Assembly (NCBI GenBank): GCA_003665825.1
Contig: QPFY01000005.1
Span: 1,240,001 to 1,304,000, forward strand
DNA length: 64,000 nt
DNA from: Microbotryum silenes-acaulis
Taxonomy: Eukaryota; Basidiomycota; Microbotryomycetes; Microbotryales; Microbotryaceae
Direction of reading: 5' to 3'
Part shown: positions 9,963-21,323 of the stretch, in pieces
Position numbering within the stretch: the first letter of the stretch is position 1
Layout: each line of letters begins with the position of its first letter
The notes under the pieces: model-generated
What the model was told of the DNA's origin: nothing
Seen by the model: the letters and a program-made list of their open reading frames with translations, nothing else
Database searches by the model: none
Made by a program: the position numbers and the translations under genes

Positions 9963-11398
9963 TCAAGCCGAAGCACTCTGCTTGAGCTTGGCCTGGAACG
10001 CCGCCTTGGCTTCTTGATACGCCGCCAGCGCCTCCTTTTGCTCAACCTCCAGAGCCTACGAACGAGATCACAACGCCGGGGTCAGTACCAAACCTCCCGA
10101 AGCCCACTCCATTCGCCTGAATTGTAAAAATCAACGTACGGCCTTCTCTTCACTCGACAAGCTCTTCCATGCGGCGGCGAGCAACCTGCTCTGCTCGAGG
10201 ATGTTGGTCTCGCCCTTCAACACCTCACCAGCGACGCCTTGCTCGTTTCGGATCTTGCTCGTCCACCTGCAAAAAAGGACGAGCGACGCATTAAAAACAA
10301 ATCCGAGCCCTTGGTACACGAGCTTTTATGACTGACAAGATGTAAGCCGAAGCGGGTCGCTTGGGTTGCCCCTCGAGCTTCATCGGGCCCTTGCGCGACT
10401 TGCCCAACTTCTTGCGCCGCGCCCGGATCGCATTCTCCTCACGAATCATCTCGGGCGTTAAAGACGCGGTCCATTCGGCCAGGACTTGGGCGAAAGCGGC
10501 CTTTTGTTCCTCGGCGGTGCGCAAGAGTTCGGCCTTGTCGGAAGGGGACAGAGCGCGGTAGGCCGGGGCGGCATCGCGCGCGATCTCCGCGACCGAGGGG
10601 AACTTGCCGTCGGCGGGGTTGTGGGCCGCTTTACGTTTCTGCTCGGGTTATGGGAGTTGGGAGTTCAGGATACGTCAGTGCGAGAACGGTAATGGTGTTA
10701 CGAGTCGGGTGCTAGGAGGCGGGAGGCGGTGGGCGCGCCATGTTGAGACACTCGCGATGGATGACTCACGGCGGTGTACTGGGTTAAGAAGATGGACCAA
10801 GTGTTCATGGGTTGCTTGGGCGGGTTCAAGCGACTGGTCATTCTCGGCTTAGCTGTGGGACGCAGAAACACGGGCTGATCACTACAAGTTTCTGCCCCAA
10901 CGGGCTCCGAAGCCTGGACCACATACGCGTCACCTTTGCCTTTGCCTTGAGCTGCTCCTTCTTCTTCTTCTCCGCGGCCTGCAACTTGGCCTGCTCCTTC
11001 TTCATCTTCTCGATGGTCTTCTGCTTCTCCTTGCGCGCCTTCTCCTTCTCCTTGAGCTTCAACTTTTGCGCCTTGAGCTTGTCCTTGTCCGCTTGGCTAG
11101 TCGAGGCCTTTCGGGGCTTTTTGACGACGACGTCCGATGGTTCCTCAGTGGCTGATGCTGCGGGTGCTGCTGCTGCTGCTGGTGCCTGGGCTGCTGCGTC
11201 GACTTCGTCCGCGATGACTCTCGACGAGGAGAAAGGGCGCGCGAGGCTGAGACAGGGGAAGCGCGTCGAGGTGGTCGAACTGGCAGTCAACAATGACGAC
11301 GACACGCTCGAACGAACGAGGCGGGCATGCGCGATCGTGACAGAGACGGTGGGTCGAGCAAGCGACCTCAGGAGAGGTGTGGTGACGATCACTCGCAT
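9963..11398 (-). CDS. Mitochondrial protein with two HMG boxes (Abf2/TFAM-like)
   Basis: Start at 11398. The N-terminus (MRVIVTTPLLRSLARPTVSV, many Arg/Ser, no acid) looks like a mitochondrial presequence with a possible cleavage region around ARPFSSSRV. Then come an Ala/Pro stretch and a long Lys-rich helix (KAQKLKLKEKEKARKEKQK). HMG box A is spread over two exons (PPKQPMNTWSIFLTQY, then FPSVAEIARDAAPAYRALSP with DKAELL). HMG box B follows (PKRPASAYIL, then KIRNEQG, ESRLLAAAWKSLS-like helix and KEALAAYQEAK). The protein ends KLKQSASA at the stop 9963-9965. The two-box layout plus presequence fits the mtDNA-packaging proteins Abf2 (yeast) and TFAM. The Lys-rich linker before box A is longer than in those proteins. 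Orthology is inferred. Confidence 0.82.
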
Positions 11399-12372
11399 CC
11401 TGGTACGTCGGAGTGGGCTGAGTAGGGACGGAGAGCGGTCGATGAGTGGGGGGCAGGAGGGCAGTAGGGCGGGAGGGCAAGGGGAGGGGGCGGACAACGG
11501 ACTCGACTCGCGGAGTGAGCCTCAGTAGGCCCCAGTGAACGAGAGTGAGCGAGGGTAAGCGTTTGCCGGCCGTTTTGCCTGATCGGGATGTGGCGAGGGC
11601 GTGAGCGTGAGCGCGCGCGCGCGAGGGCGTGAGGGCTGCGGCGCAGGCGTATACCTAATAGCTTCCACATTACAACTTACAACCGCCGTAAACCTAATGC
11701 TGCATTCCATCCGTGGGCAGGACGTGCCCCATTCCTCCCCTCGCCTTCGTTTCGCCAGCCATTACATCGTCGAGGTGTGTGGGCATTCATCGGCGTGGGT
11801 GAACAGAAGGTCAGTCGTTTGTTTCCTCGCTCTTGCGACTTCGAGTCGTCTTGTACATTATATACGACACAACATGCACCGCCCCTGACTCCGCCGACCA
11901 CGTGACTCCTGGCGACGTAGCGACCTTCCGCAATCTCCTCCGCTCTGAGCTCGGGAAGGGACATGGACTTGCGGCACATGCGATACGTGCGAGTCCAGAC
12001 GTGGCTCCAGCTACTGGCTTGGGCCCCACGTATACGCTGCTGCTATCGTTTTGGTTTCGGGTGACAGACAGCGACGGAGCGGCGGCGACGTTGAACGTGC
12101 ATGGTGACGCGACTCGTCGCGACTGCAGTCATCACACCGCCGGCAAGCTCTCCTGGGCAACTCTCCACTTCATAGAATGCATGTTCTGTTTCTTGGAGAC
12201 TCACAGGGAAGAACACGGGAGGAATCATTTTTTCGATGACTCACACATCTCACACCTCTGTCCTCTGGTCAATTTTACTGACGCCTTGCCTCATTCGCCA
12301 ACACCAGCTTAGGCCTTCTTCCCGTCGGTCTCAGAATCTCAGCGGCCCCGGTCTCTAACTTCTCCAAGAAAC
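11399..12372. other. Intergenic region between divergent genes
   Basis: About 970 bases between the HMG-box gene and the disordered-protein gene, holding both promoters. An open frame at 11833-12312 (+) has no recognisable motif and odd composition, and was not called. A CG/GA-rich simple stretch lies at 11595-11630. Confidence 0.4.
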
Positions 12373-14151
12373 ATGCCTCTCCCCGATGAATCCTCAAGAC
12401 CCTCGGCATCGTCGCTCATCAAGCGCTTCGAGGCCATCAGCGCATCCCAAGACTCATCCTCGGCGTCTGCGATGAACCGATCCGTTTCGGGCGGAGCGCC
12501 AAAGAGGATTTGGTCCAACCCGAGTGCAACCACGGCTCCTGCTGCGAGCGCGGTGGCGCCTTCCCTTGCGGTCGATACGAAGCCTCCTACTTCTATCGAC
12601 ACCTCGAAGCCTTTGTCGGAGCCACCGACGGCATCCGATGAAGCCACGCCGGATGTGGAGCCGGAGCCAACTTCTACATCAACGCAGGAAGCAGGGTTTG
12701 CTTCGTCGCTTGGAGCCAAGACCTCACCTTCACCGACATCCCAAGCACCCGTCGAGTCGACAACCATCCTCTTCTCCGGCCCTTCTCTGACGACACCCAT
12801 GAGAAACTTCCCTCCGCCGATCATCACCCAATCCTCCCTCGATGTCGACGCCCCACCCGCCGGTGCGGTCCCCGGATCCGCCAATGGTCTGCTAGCCTCG
12901 TCACCGCCTAACCCCACAAGCTTGACGGAGCTCGTCGCCGGAGGTTCGAAACATCATTCGAAATCGCCCTCAGTCGATTCGACCTCTTCAAGGGTCTCGC
13001 ACGAAGGTCTGAGTCAACCTACTTCGCCTCGCGTCGACGAGCAACGCTTGAGTGCTCCCCCTCTTCGTGGGGAGGCTTCCCCACCTCCATGCGATTCGGA
13101 GGATTCGCCACAGGAAGAAAAGTTTACTTTCCCGGCCGTCGAAAGTAAAGAAAAGGAGGTCGCTGCCGAATCACCAGCAATCGATGGTTCCGCGCCGATC
13201 ATAGAACGCCTCAAGGTCAAGTCCACATCATCTTCGACCTCGAATGCTCGAGCCAAGTCGACGTCCCCACCCATCCGTCGGACCGTCTCACCCACCGTTC
13301 CCACAGTTCCTAAATCCCGACCTTCCCTCACTTCACCCACCGCGTCTTCCCTCGCCAAATCCCGTCTCCCAACCGATAAGTCCCCGCCTTTATCCCCCAA
13401 GACCTCACCTAAAAGAACGAACGCTACCTTACCCAAAACGACCACGACGATGGCTAGTATCGGTGCACCACGATCAAGTTCGAGTGCTTCTTTAATCTCG
13501 AGGAGCGGTGCCCCTAGTCCAACACCTTCGATGGCTAGTCGATCGTCGGCTTTGGAAGGCACGACGAGGAGTAGGTCCAGTCGTGCGACTACACCTTCGA
13601 CACCTAGTCGATCACCGCCGATGACGAAGAAAGCAACTGGTTCGGGGACGACGACGACGACTGCTTCATCAACGTTGAACACGCCAGCGAGGAACACCCC
13701 TAGAACACCTTCGGCTTCTACGTCATTGGGTTCGAGTACACCAAGCAAGTTCTCGTCGAGAGGTAGTAATGCGCCGATTTCCAAGACGTCATCGGAGGGG
13801 GAGAAGGTCCCGACGAGGGTTGGGAACGTCAAAATGGCTTCGAGGGGGAGAATCGGTCTGGCCGGAGCACCGGCAGGTGCGAATCCTTCACCCAGGGGAG
13901 CGAAGACGGTGGAACAGAGGAAAGAAACGCCGAAAAAGACGGTAGATAATACACAAACTGAGAAGGAGGACGAGGTCGAGGCGCCTAGGGATGAAGATAT
14001 TCCTGACATCCCAAGTGATGATGAGGAACGGGTATTCGATCCGATGACTTTGCAAGGTGGTCGGCCTGCGCCGGGGAGGATTGGGATCCCCATGGACGAG
14101 GAGACGGGTCGAGCGGTTGGAGATGAGGAACTCAAGGCTGCGCAGGGGTAG
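12373..14151 (+). CDS. Ser/Thr/Pro-rich disordered protein
   Basis: Single uninterrupted frame of 592 codons with a good start context. The N-terminus MPLPDESSRPSASSLIKRFE forms the only obvious short helix. The rest is low-complexity: Ser, Thr, Pro and Arg rich, with many SP, TP and RS dipeptides that look like kinase target sites (for example SPPLSPKTSPKRT and RSRSSRATTPSTPSRSPP). The tail is acidic then conserved-looking (EDIPDIPSDDEERVFDPMTL, RIGIPMDEETG). No enzyme domain is visible and I do not recognise the family. Basic disordered proteins of this build often bind microtubules or other scaffolds, but that is only a guess. It is convergent with the Dhr1 gene, with about 120 bases between the stops. 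Confidence 0.75.
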   Translation: MPLPDESSRPSASSLIKRFEAISASQDSSSASAMNRSVSGGAPKRIWSNPSATTAPAASAVAPSLAVDTKPPTSIDTSKPLSEPPTASDEATPDVEPEPTSTSTQEAGFASSLGAKTSPSPTSQAPVESTTILFSGPSLTTPMRNFPPPIITQSSLDVDAPPAGAVPGSANGLLASSPPNPTSLTELVAGGSKHHSKSPSVDSTSSRVSHEGLSQPTSPRVDEQRLSAPPLRGEASPPPCDSEDSPQEEKFTFPAVESKEKEVAAESPAIDGSAPIIERLKVKSTSSSTSNARAKSTSPPIRRTVSPTVPTVPKSRPSLTSPTASSLAKSRLPTDKSPPLSPKTSPKRTNATLPKTTTTMASIGAPRSSSSASLISRSGAPSPTPSMASRSSALEGTTRSRSSRATTPSTPSRSPPMTKKATGSGTTTTTASSTLNTPARNTPRTPSASTSLGSSTPSKFSSRGSNAPISKTSSEGEKVPTRVGNVKMASRGRIGLAGAPAGANPSPRGAKTVEQRKETPKKTVDNTQTEKEDEVEAPRDEDIPDIPSDDEERVFDPMTLQGGRPAPGRIGIPMDEETGRAVGDEELKAAQG

Positions 14152-14271
14152 GGTGTTACTTTGCAGAAGGAAAAGATCTTCCATTTAGCATACAACGAAC
14201 ACTACGAACATGATCAAGTTTAGTAAGAATTATATGCATATGTTCGCATTGATGCAATTCCAGTGAAAAGA

Positions 14272-17200
14272 CTAGACAAACACCCAACGACCTTTGACCA
14301 AACGTTGCTCCATAAGGATAGGCTTCAATTCGATCCCGACTCCAGGACCGAAACGAGGGGTGACGATCGTCTTGCGCGTCGAACCGTCCGTTGTAGGATC
14401 GAATTTGGTAGCCAAGGACGTGGACGCTGTTTCGACGGGTTTGGAGAAGGTGCACATCGGTCGTCCGAGAGTCGGTAGCCAGGCGGGGTTGATCTTGGTG
14501 ACGGCTGTAAGGCGAGAGGAGGGCGGGTCAGTGAATGCACTGCCGTGCACGAGATGTTCGAATGAGAACAACTCACTCTTCATCCATACCTTGTTGGTCC
14601 TCATCACTTCTTGAAACACCACGAATTCCGGCGGGGCTTGATGGAACAATGTGCTCGAAGGATGAATGAAAATGTCCTCGTCTATGCCGAAAGCGCGATA
14701 GGGAACGCCACGCGTCGAGACCGTCTTCGCATAAGACAAAGACAAGGCCTTGTCGGCCAAGTCCTTTCGAATCGCCACTTGATCGATGAATGCCGAAGTG
14801 AGCAATTGTCGCAGAACCTTCAATTGCGTCGCCGAAGGTGGAGGAAGTTGAGGGACGAAGCCGGCATCGAGTCCGTGGTAGGACGTCGATACGATGCGGG
14901 AGATTTGCGCGCGAAGCTTGTGAATCTCTTCCATGGCCTTGACGCGGACGAAGCTGGAGTTGCAGAACGACGCTTTGGCACCGTCATACTCGTAGGCGCC
15001 GACGACGGAGAGCATCTTAAAGACGTCGCTTGCTCCTTGACCGAGGGCGGAGTGAATCTAGGCAAGGTTTCGGTCAGCATTAGATTGCACTCTCAGGCAT
15101 GCACGACGTAAATCACCTTTTGTGATTCAAAGAAGGTTTTGCGGGCGACCTTGAGTTCTTCCTTCCTCCTCAGTTCAGGATCCCGGATGTGTCGAATCTC
15201 GGCAGCACTCAGCGCTTTGCGCTCCTCGATATCAGGCAATTCGTCCTCATCGTCGCCAAGGTTGGCTTCGCGAATGAAAGGATCGCCGACCGACAAAGCG
15301 CACACGATGGCGATGACATACGGCAAGCATCCATTCGATCGACCAGCGACAATCATCTTGGAGAACCTCGGGGACAAGGGGAAAAGGGACATGGATCGAC
15401 CGAGCTCGGTGATCTTGTGGCTACTCGCGCCCTTGGCGCCTTCCTTAGCTTCCAACGCGCCGAGGTTGATCAACGTCTTTTCGGCCTCTCGAAGGGCGTG
15501 ACGATCGGGAGGTGTTGGGAAGGGAAAGTTGGCGACCGAGTCGATGTTCATCGACTTCATCTGCAACACAATTCCTTCGATCGGCATGCGCAAGATCTCA
15601 GGTTTGGTGTGCGCCTCGAAAAAGTTCTCGAATACGGCCGAAGAGTACAGTCGATAGCAATGTCCAGGTCCGGTACGACCTGCTCGACCTGCTCGTTGTT
15701 GAGCAGAGGCTTTGGAGATCCAGGTAACCTCGAACGATTGGATTCCATTCGCTGGGTCGAATTGACGCTCCTTGGCTCGACCGGCGTCGATGACGTATCT
15801 GACGTTTGGGATGGTGATGGCCGTTTCGGCGACGTTTGTTGCGACAACGACGAGACGCGTTCCTTCGGGTGGAGGTTGGAAGACACGCATTTGCTTCTCC
15901 GTCGGTAGGAGTGAATACAACGGAAGAATATGCATCGGTTCTGGAGTGAAGAATTTCGGTCAGCACAAAACCTAGACTTAGGGGGTACGTAATGCCCATC
16001 GCGACGACTCACCGTCGGTGTCATCTTCGAGGTCCATCCCTCCAAATTTCTCCTCCTCCTCATCTGACTCGAGTCCTTCTGGGTCCTCATCATATATCCC
16101 ATCATCAACATCGGCTGCCAAATCCATGTCATCCTCCCCAAGTTCCAACTCCTCAACCTCGACATCATCTCCCATCTCAACCCGACCTCCCTCAATGTCA
16201 ATCGCATCCTGTTCTCGTTCCTCCCTGGCCTCGCGTTCAGATTTCCTCTCCTCCTTGGCGTCCAGTCTCTTCTGACTCCGGGCCTTCATCTCCTCGGCCT
16301 TGCGTTTCCTCGTCTCGATCGCCGCCTTGCCAAACTTGGCCTCGAGCTTTTTGCACAGACTGACGATCTCGTTCTGACCGGTGCAAAAGACCAACACCCC
16401 ACCTTGGGGTAAGCGGGCATGGATCCTAGCAACCTTTTTGTACGCTTGTTCGAGGTAGTCGTGGTGCGTTTTGCGGGCAAAGTGGAGAGTGACGGGATGT
16501 TGACGCGCGTCGACGCGGAGAACGGGAGGTGGCGTAGGGAAGAGCGTCGAGTTTTCGGCGAAATCCGCCACGCGGAGGGTCGCGGACATGATGATCAGTC
16601 GGAGAGGCTATGGACGGGGCTCTTTGTCAGAAGGTAGCTCGAGAATCTAGGGTGAGTCCTGAACCCTAAGCTCACCTTGACTTCATCCTTGCCGTCGCGC
16701 CACATCTTCTCCCGCAATCTCGCCACCCGGCTCAGGACACCAATCAATACGTCCGTGTTGACACCTCGTTCGTGAGCTTCATCAATCACAACGACTGAGT
16801 ACTTGCTCAACAAGAAATCAGCCGCCAGTTCTCGGAGAAGCACACCATCGGTCATGAAGACCAATTTGGTGTCGGCACCTGATGTCGAAGAGTAGCGAAT
16901 GCGATGGGCGACTTGGGTCGAGCCGGAGGGGAGACATAGTTCAGCTCGGACGCGCGCCGAAGTCGATAGGGCTGCGACTCGCCGAGGTTGTGTGATCGCG
17001 ACCATCCCGGGATTGTCTGCGAAGTTGGGTTAACCGTCAGGTTCAGTGTCTCATCAAGGACATCGTCGTTGCGGATTAGGCGGGCTCACCACTCGATTTG
17101 TCACCAAAGCCCGCTTCCCACAAGAACTGGCCGATCTGTGTTGTCTTACCACTACCCGTCTCACCACAAATGACAATGACGGGGTGACCTCGGATCGCAT

Positions 17201-18942
17201 CCATGATCCGGTCCTCCTCCTTGACGATAGGTAGCTCGGCGCGTTGCTTGTCCATCTCCTCCGTTCGGGTGATCGGGATATGGGTCGTGCGCTGTGGTGG
17301 CATCGACGGCAACTCGTTCTTGGGTAGAGGGGCTCCTAAGGGTCCAGTGATGCCCTCAGGCAGAGTAGACGCTTTGACGCCTGATCCAGCCGGAAGTAGG
17401 GGCTCGTATACGCCATTGATCGAAGTCGGCTGGACCGATGCTTCCACAGCGTCTAGCTGCCCCGATGCCGACAGGATTTGCTTGTCGGCCCAGGCCGTGA
17501 ACGACCCCTTTTGATGTGTCGCACGAGCACTCGGTATTGCCTCTTCATCCGCGGCTCCGCTTGAAGCCTTGCCCTCCGCCCACTGTTCTAGCGTCTTCTC
17601 CTCTTCATCTCCTTCTTCTTGCTCGGCTCCATCGGCATCGTGCTCATGCTGTTCCTCCTCGATGCCATACCAGCTCTCGGCATCGCTGACCTCCTCCCCG
17701 GACCCACTCTCCTCACTCGAGTCGAAATCATTCTCTTCTTCACTCCCTTCTTCATTTTCGACAGCTTTCCCCTTCCCTTTGCCGTATTTTGTGTGCTCGA
17801 CCAAAGCTCTCATGTGCCCCTTCTCCTTCTTGGCCCTCTTGACGACGGTGACTTGGGCACCGGCGACCAGACCAGAGCCGACTGTCGCGGGAGGAGCAGG
17901 TGCAGCGGGTAACGACGAGGTAGAAGCCCTCGGTACATCGATGATCTCGAGTGTACCCGAGACGTTGACAGGCGGTGGTTGGCGCGTGTTCAATGTCGTG
18001 GCGTTCGCTCGAGAGAAGGTCGTCGTCGGTTCCGGCGCAGTAGGGATCAACTCTCTCCGAATCAACGCCTCCTCCATCTCGACATCCTCCTGCTGATCCG
18101 AGTCATTCTCTTCGTCATCCTCATCAATATCGACATCCTCATCGGACAAGTTGCGCGCTCCAGCTTTGCCCTTGACTCGTTCGATGATGGCTTTGGCCCT
18201 GCCTCGTCTCGATTCCTCGAGATGGTTTGCATGATTCAGTCGATCGGCTTGGGTCTTGAACTGCTTGGATCCCAAACTGGAGGAGCTTTGTAATGACAGA
18301 TTCTGCGTTTGAGTTTTGCTGAATAGGTGACCCAGAAAGAGTCAGTTCAGAAGCCTCGAACGTCCCGAGATGATTGAATATTCCAGCTGAAAGAAACTCA
18401 CGCGATGGAAGAGATGAGCTCGGCTCGTTGTTCCTTTTTGAGTTTGCGAGTGACGAACGCTTCGAAGCGCTTCCTCTTCTTGGATGACATATGAGTCGGG
18501 GTTTCGATCGTCTCTTCGGCCTGCGGAAGGGAACGATTCCGAGGAGAACGGAGAGAGGAGTGGGGGGGACGTCAGACCTGATGCACCATGCCAAGTCATA
18601 AAAATCATGACAATGAATTAAGATGAGACGCCGCGAAAGATACCAAGAGCAGTAGCTGCCCCGGCCACGTGAACTGGAGAGCGTAGCTGCGAAGGGAGCT
18701 CGCTCCACTCTGGGCTCAATCAGCAGCAAAGAGCAAGTACGCACCAATTTGCGCTGTTCCTCCTTCCTCTTCTTCTGCTCGACCGGGTCAATGATGAGAG
18801 CATTGCTATCGTCGATCGCATCCTGGGCCTGTTCGTCCTGTCGTCTCGCACGCTTGCCCGAGGCGGTCGCCTTCGCACGCGCGATCGACGCCGCTCGTCC
18901 TTTTTGGTTGTACGGCACATGACGGGGGGCGATCTGCGACAT
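14272..18942 (-). CDS. ECM16: DEAH-box RNA helicase Dhr1/Ecm16 (DHX37)
   Basis: Nucleolar helicase that releases U3 snoRNA from pre-ribosomes during 18S rRNA maturation. Start taken at 18942 (MSQIAPRHVPYNQKGRAAS). The Dhr1-specific N-terminus follows: SNALIIDPVEQKKRKEEQRK, SSKKRKRFEAFVTRKLKK-like, and a long acidic region (17550-18150). Helicase motifs in order: GETGSGKTTQ (about 17150), TQPRRVAA (about 16985), DEAHERG (about 16780), MSATLRVADF (about 16580), VLVFCTGQNEI, an acidic insertion (16020-16270), VVATNVAETAITIPNVRYV (about 15830) and QQRAGRAGRTGPG (about 15690). The ratchet and OB-fold regions occupy 14280-15500, and the protein ends VKGRWVFV at stop 14272-14274. The large acidic insertion after motif IV is typical of the DHX37 branch. 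Several introns are needed. Confidence 0.93.
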
Positions 18943-19173
18943 GCTGGGAGTGAGCTTGGTTCCTGAGAGGTGACTCGCACCGTTTGACAGGGTGCCGGAC
19001 GGAAGGCCAGTGGCGACGAAGCGCTTGCTTCGCTTTCGACTCGCAGTCGGGACGCGGTCCAAGCTCAAGCGTTCCAGCTCCGCACTTCGCACGCGCCCCT
19101 GTTTTATGTGTGCTCACCAGCAGCTCTCGCTCTCAATCTCTTCCACCCACCCCCGCCGGTCCACCCCAACACC

Positions 19174-19796
19174 ATGACCTCCATCACAACAAGTCCCAAC
19201 ACCGTGGAGCGCACTTCATTCGACACCGACCTGGCCCATTCCTTACTGCCCTCCATCATCGCGCTCTCCCAGTCAGCTGCCTTGCTTCACTCGACCCCGT
19301 CGACCACAACCTCGGACCCTACTTCGACCGCAGCGAGCAAAGAAGCAGCTCTGAACGCAGCTAAATCAGATCTAGGCCGACAGGCGAGTCATATGTATCC
19401 CGGTGTCCCGTGACCCTCCGCGAACTCAGTCTTCACCCCTCCCCCACTCACCGTGCTCCACCATCTCCTTCCTCAGGCAACTCAACTTCGCAACGCCCTC
19501 GCTACACTCCAAACCCAAGCCCAACACCTCGAGATGGGAGATCTGAGCATCCAAGACCAATCCTGGATTATCCAAGAGCTGCAACTCAAGCTCGATCAGA
19601 AGAGGTACGCTTCCATACGCGATGAGCCCTACGCCCTGTTCTCCTTCTTTCCAGAATCGCAGAAACTGACCAGGATATCGAACACGTTTGGTCGATCTTT
19701 GGAGCGATTAGGGATCAAGTAAAGGCGCTCCGGGACGTCATTCCGACACCCCAAGCTACGAGCCCAGACCAAGCCGCCATGGACACGTCGAGCTGA
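19174..19796 (+). CDS. Small coiled-coil protein, Mediator subunit 9-like
   Basis: Three exons. Exon 1 begins MTSITTSPNTVERTSFDTDL and includes LLPSIIALSQSAALLHST. Exon 2 is ATQLRNALATLQTQAQHLEM with DLSIQDQSWIIQELQLKLDQ. Exon 3 starts near 19657 (IAETDQDIEHVWSIFGAI) and ends ATSPDQAAMDTSS at stop 19794-19796. The pattern of a short LP-hydrophobic helix followed by a two-helix coil with SIxxQxxxIxxL and KR resembles Med9 of the Mediator middle module; similarity is weak and judged by eye. Intron 1 (19384-19476) starts with GC rather than GT; the only frame-keeping join uses CAG|GCGAGT. The gene is divergent from Dhr1 with about 230 bases between starts. Confidence 0.6.
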
Positions 19797-20490
19797 GAGC
19801 TCATCAACACGCGTGGTCCCAGAAGAAAAGGAGCGGAGTCGATCTATCGATACGACATGTTGTACGAAATAAAGCAAACGCAGATGTTGTAACGAGTATT
19901 CTGATAGTGCCCACATGCGGTGGAGGACTCAGCAAATGGTGGACCCGACGCTTGCCCGCGACCACGTGAATCCCACACGGCAACAGCAAGAATCCGATGT
20001 ATCCCGGAACACTGTGCCACCAGATCTGCCAGATGAGACACTGCTGCATCAGAAAACGACCTTCTTTCAGCATGTCAGCGGCAAAGCCTTGAGAGGAAGA
20101 CCTCAACAGATCGGAAGCCAGACGGAGGGGGAGAGATGCGTCACGTGACCGATTTCGTGATCACGGGCTCCCGGGAAGTTCGGAACCAATTCAATTTTTT
20201 CGAGGTGTTGCACGAGTCGTACAATTTCTGTGCAGGTCAACCTCAATTACTTGATCCTATGGCTAGAAAGAATCATTCAAGATCATCGCCGGCATGTGCT
20301 CTACCTACCCAACCGGATCACGAATCGGAAGAGCGAAGTGAGCAGCTGCTCGAGATCGAGATCCACGACGTCATCCATGCCTCAAGCCAGCCCCCGTTGC
20401 TGCATGAGCCCATCCGTGATCGCCTCTCTCTTCTTGCCTTCAGCCTTTTTCCTCGAAGCTCTCAATTCAAAAACACCTTTGTTGCCCACC
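19797..20490. other. Intergenic, upstream of the small mitochondrial protein
   Basis: About 690 bases between two plus-strand genes. Open frames at 19804-20106 (-), 20136-20522 (+) and 20230-20724 (+) show no family motif and were rejected. It should hold the promoter for the 20491 gene. Confidence 0.4.
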
Positions 20491-21012
20491 ATGTTCGCCG
20501 CTCGTCAAGCCTTGCGTCTTAGTCGACCTTCTGTAAGCCCTCAGCCCTCGAAAAGACCCCACCCCCCCACATGTAGAAACTCGCTCTCCAGGATGCTCGC
20601 TTCGCGATCGATCGGGGGCCTTCGCCATCGTCATCGCGGATCCCACGTCGCTGCAACTCAACTGTGCATACACCTGCCCAAAGTGGACCACGAAGAACTG
20701 ACTTTTCCACTTTCTTTTCCCTAGACCCGCTCCTACGCGACTCAAGAACCTACCAACGTCCAACGCGGCCAGTCCAAGACCCCTTTCTATATCGCCGGCG
20801 CCGTCATCGTCCTCGGGCTAGGCTACACGCTCGGAACAAAGGGCACACCCGCCACACCTGCCGTTAAGGGGATGCAAGAGGCGACGCACCCCAAGACGCC
20901 TGGAGCGAGGGAAGCCGCGGGGTTGAACGCCGATCCGCATGATCGACCGAGTACGGCTGGTGGCGACCAGAAGGCCAAGGACGAGAACGTCAAGACATCC
21001 AAGGCGCTATAA
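20491..21012 (+). CDS. Small mitochondrial single-pass membrane protein
   Basis: Two exons, 20491-20532 and 20725-21012, joined in phase 0. The N-terminus MFAARQALRLSRPS plus TRSYATQEP is Arg/Ser-rich without acids and looks like a mitochondrial presequence with an R-S-Y-A-type cleavage region. One membrane segment follows (TPFYIAGAVIVLGLGYTLG), then a hydrophilic tail with Lys, Pro and Asp (GMQEATHPKTPGAREAAGLN and so on) ending VKTSKAL. This build (presequence, one TM helix, disordered intermembrane-space tail) is common among fungal mitochondrial proteins of unknown role. I do not recognise an orthologue. Confidence 0.72.
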
Positions 21013-21323
21013 AGAGAAGGAACGGGACCGGGCTTCCAATCAAGTTATGACTTCCCAACCGATCGCATTGAATACATTTTGAGTTATACTTCGCTGTCCA
21101 TCTGTATCGCGCAATGCAACCATTTGTCCAAGTATAAGCCCGCCAATGGCCCATGCTTGCAGCTTTACAAACCAGACACGTGGGTGGACGTCCTGAAACT
21201 GGTCTTTATGATTGTAAATGACTGTATCGAACTGTTATATGGACACGAAGTTGGATCGATTGCACAAAAGTCTTTTTTCATCGTCTCGGAAGCGCACACT
21301 GAATGTCTCCGACCTCGTCGTGC
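21013..21323. other. Intergenic, convergent 3' flanks
   Basis: 311 bases between the stops of the small mitochondrial gene (+) and SNZ (-). AT-richer than the surroundings; no gene seen. Confidence 0.4.

Noticed and set aside
11833..12312. 159-codon plus-strand frame
   Set aside because: No family motif or convincing splice context; lies in a promoter gap.
13014..14195. 393-codon minus-strand frame opposite the disordered-protein gene
   Set aside because: It mirrors the Ser/Thr/Pro-rich plus-strand gene; Val/Gly/Leu-rich shadow composition and no motif.
15189..15908. 239-codon plus-strand frame
   Set aside because: Antisense to the Dhr1 helicase motifs, which are clearly coding on the minus strand.
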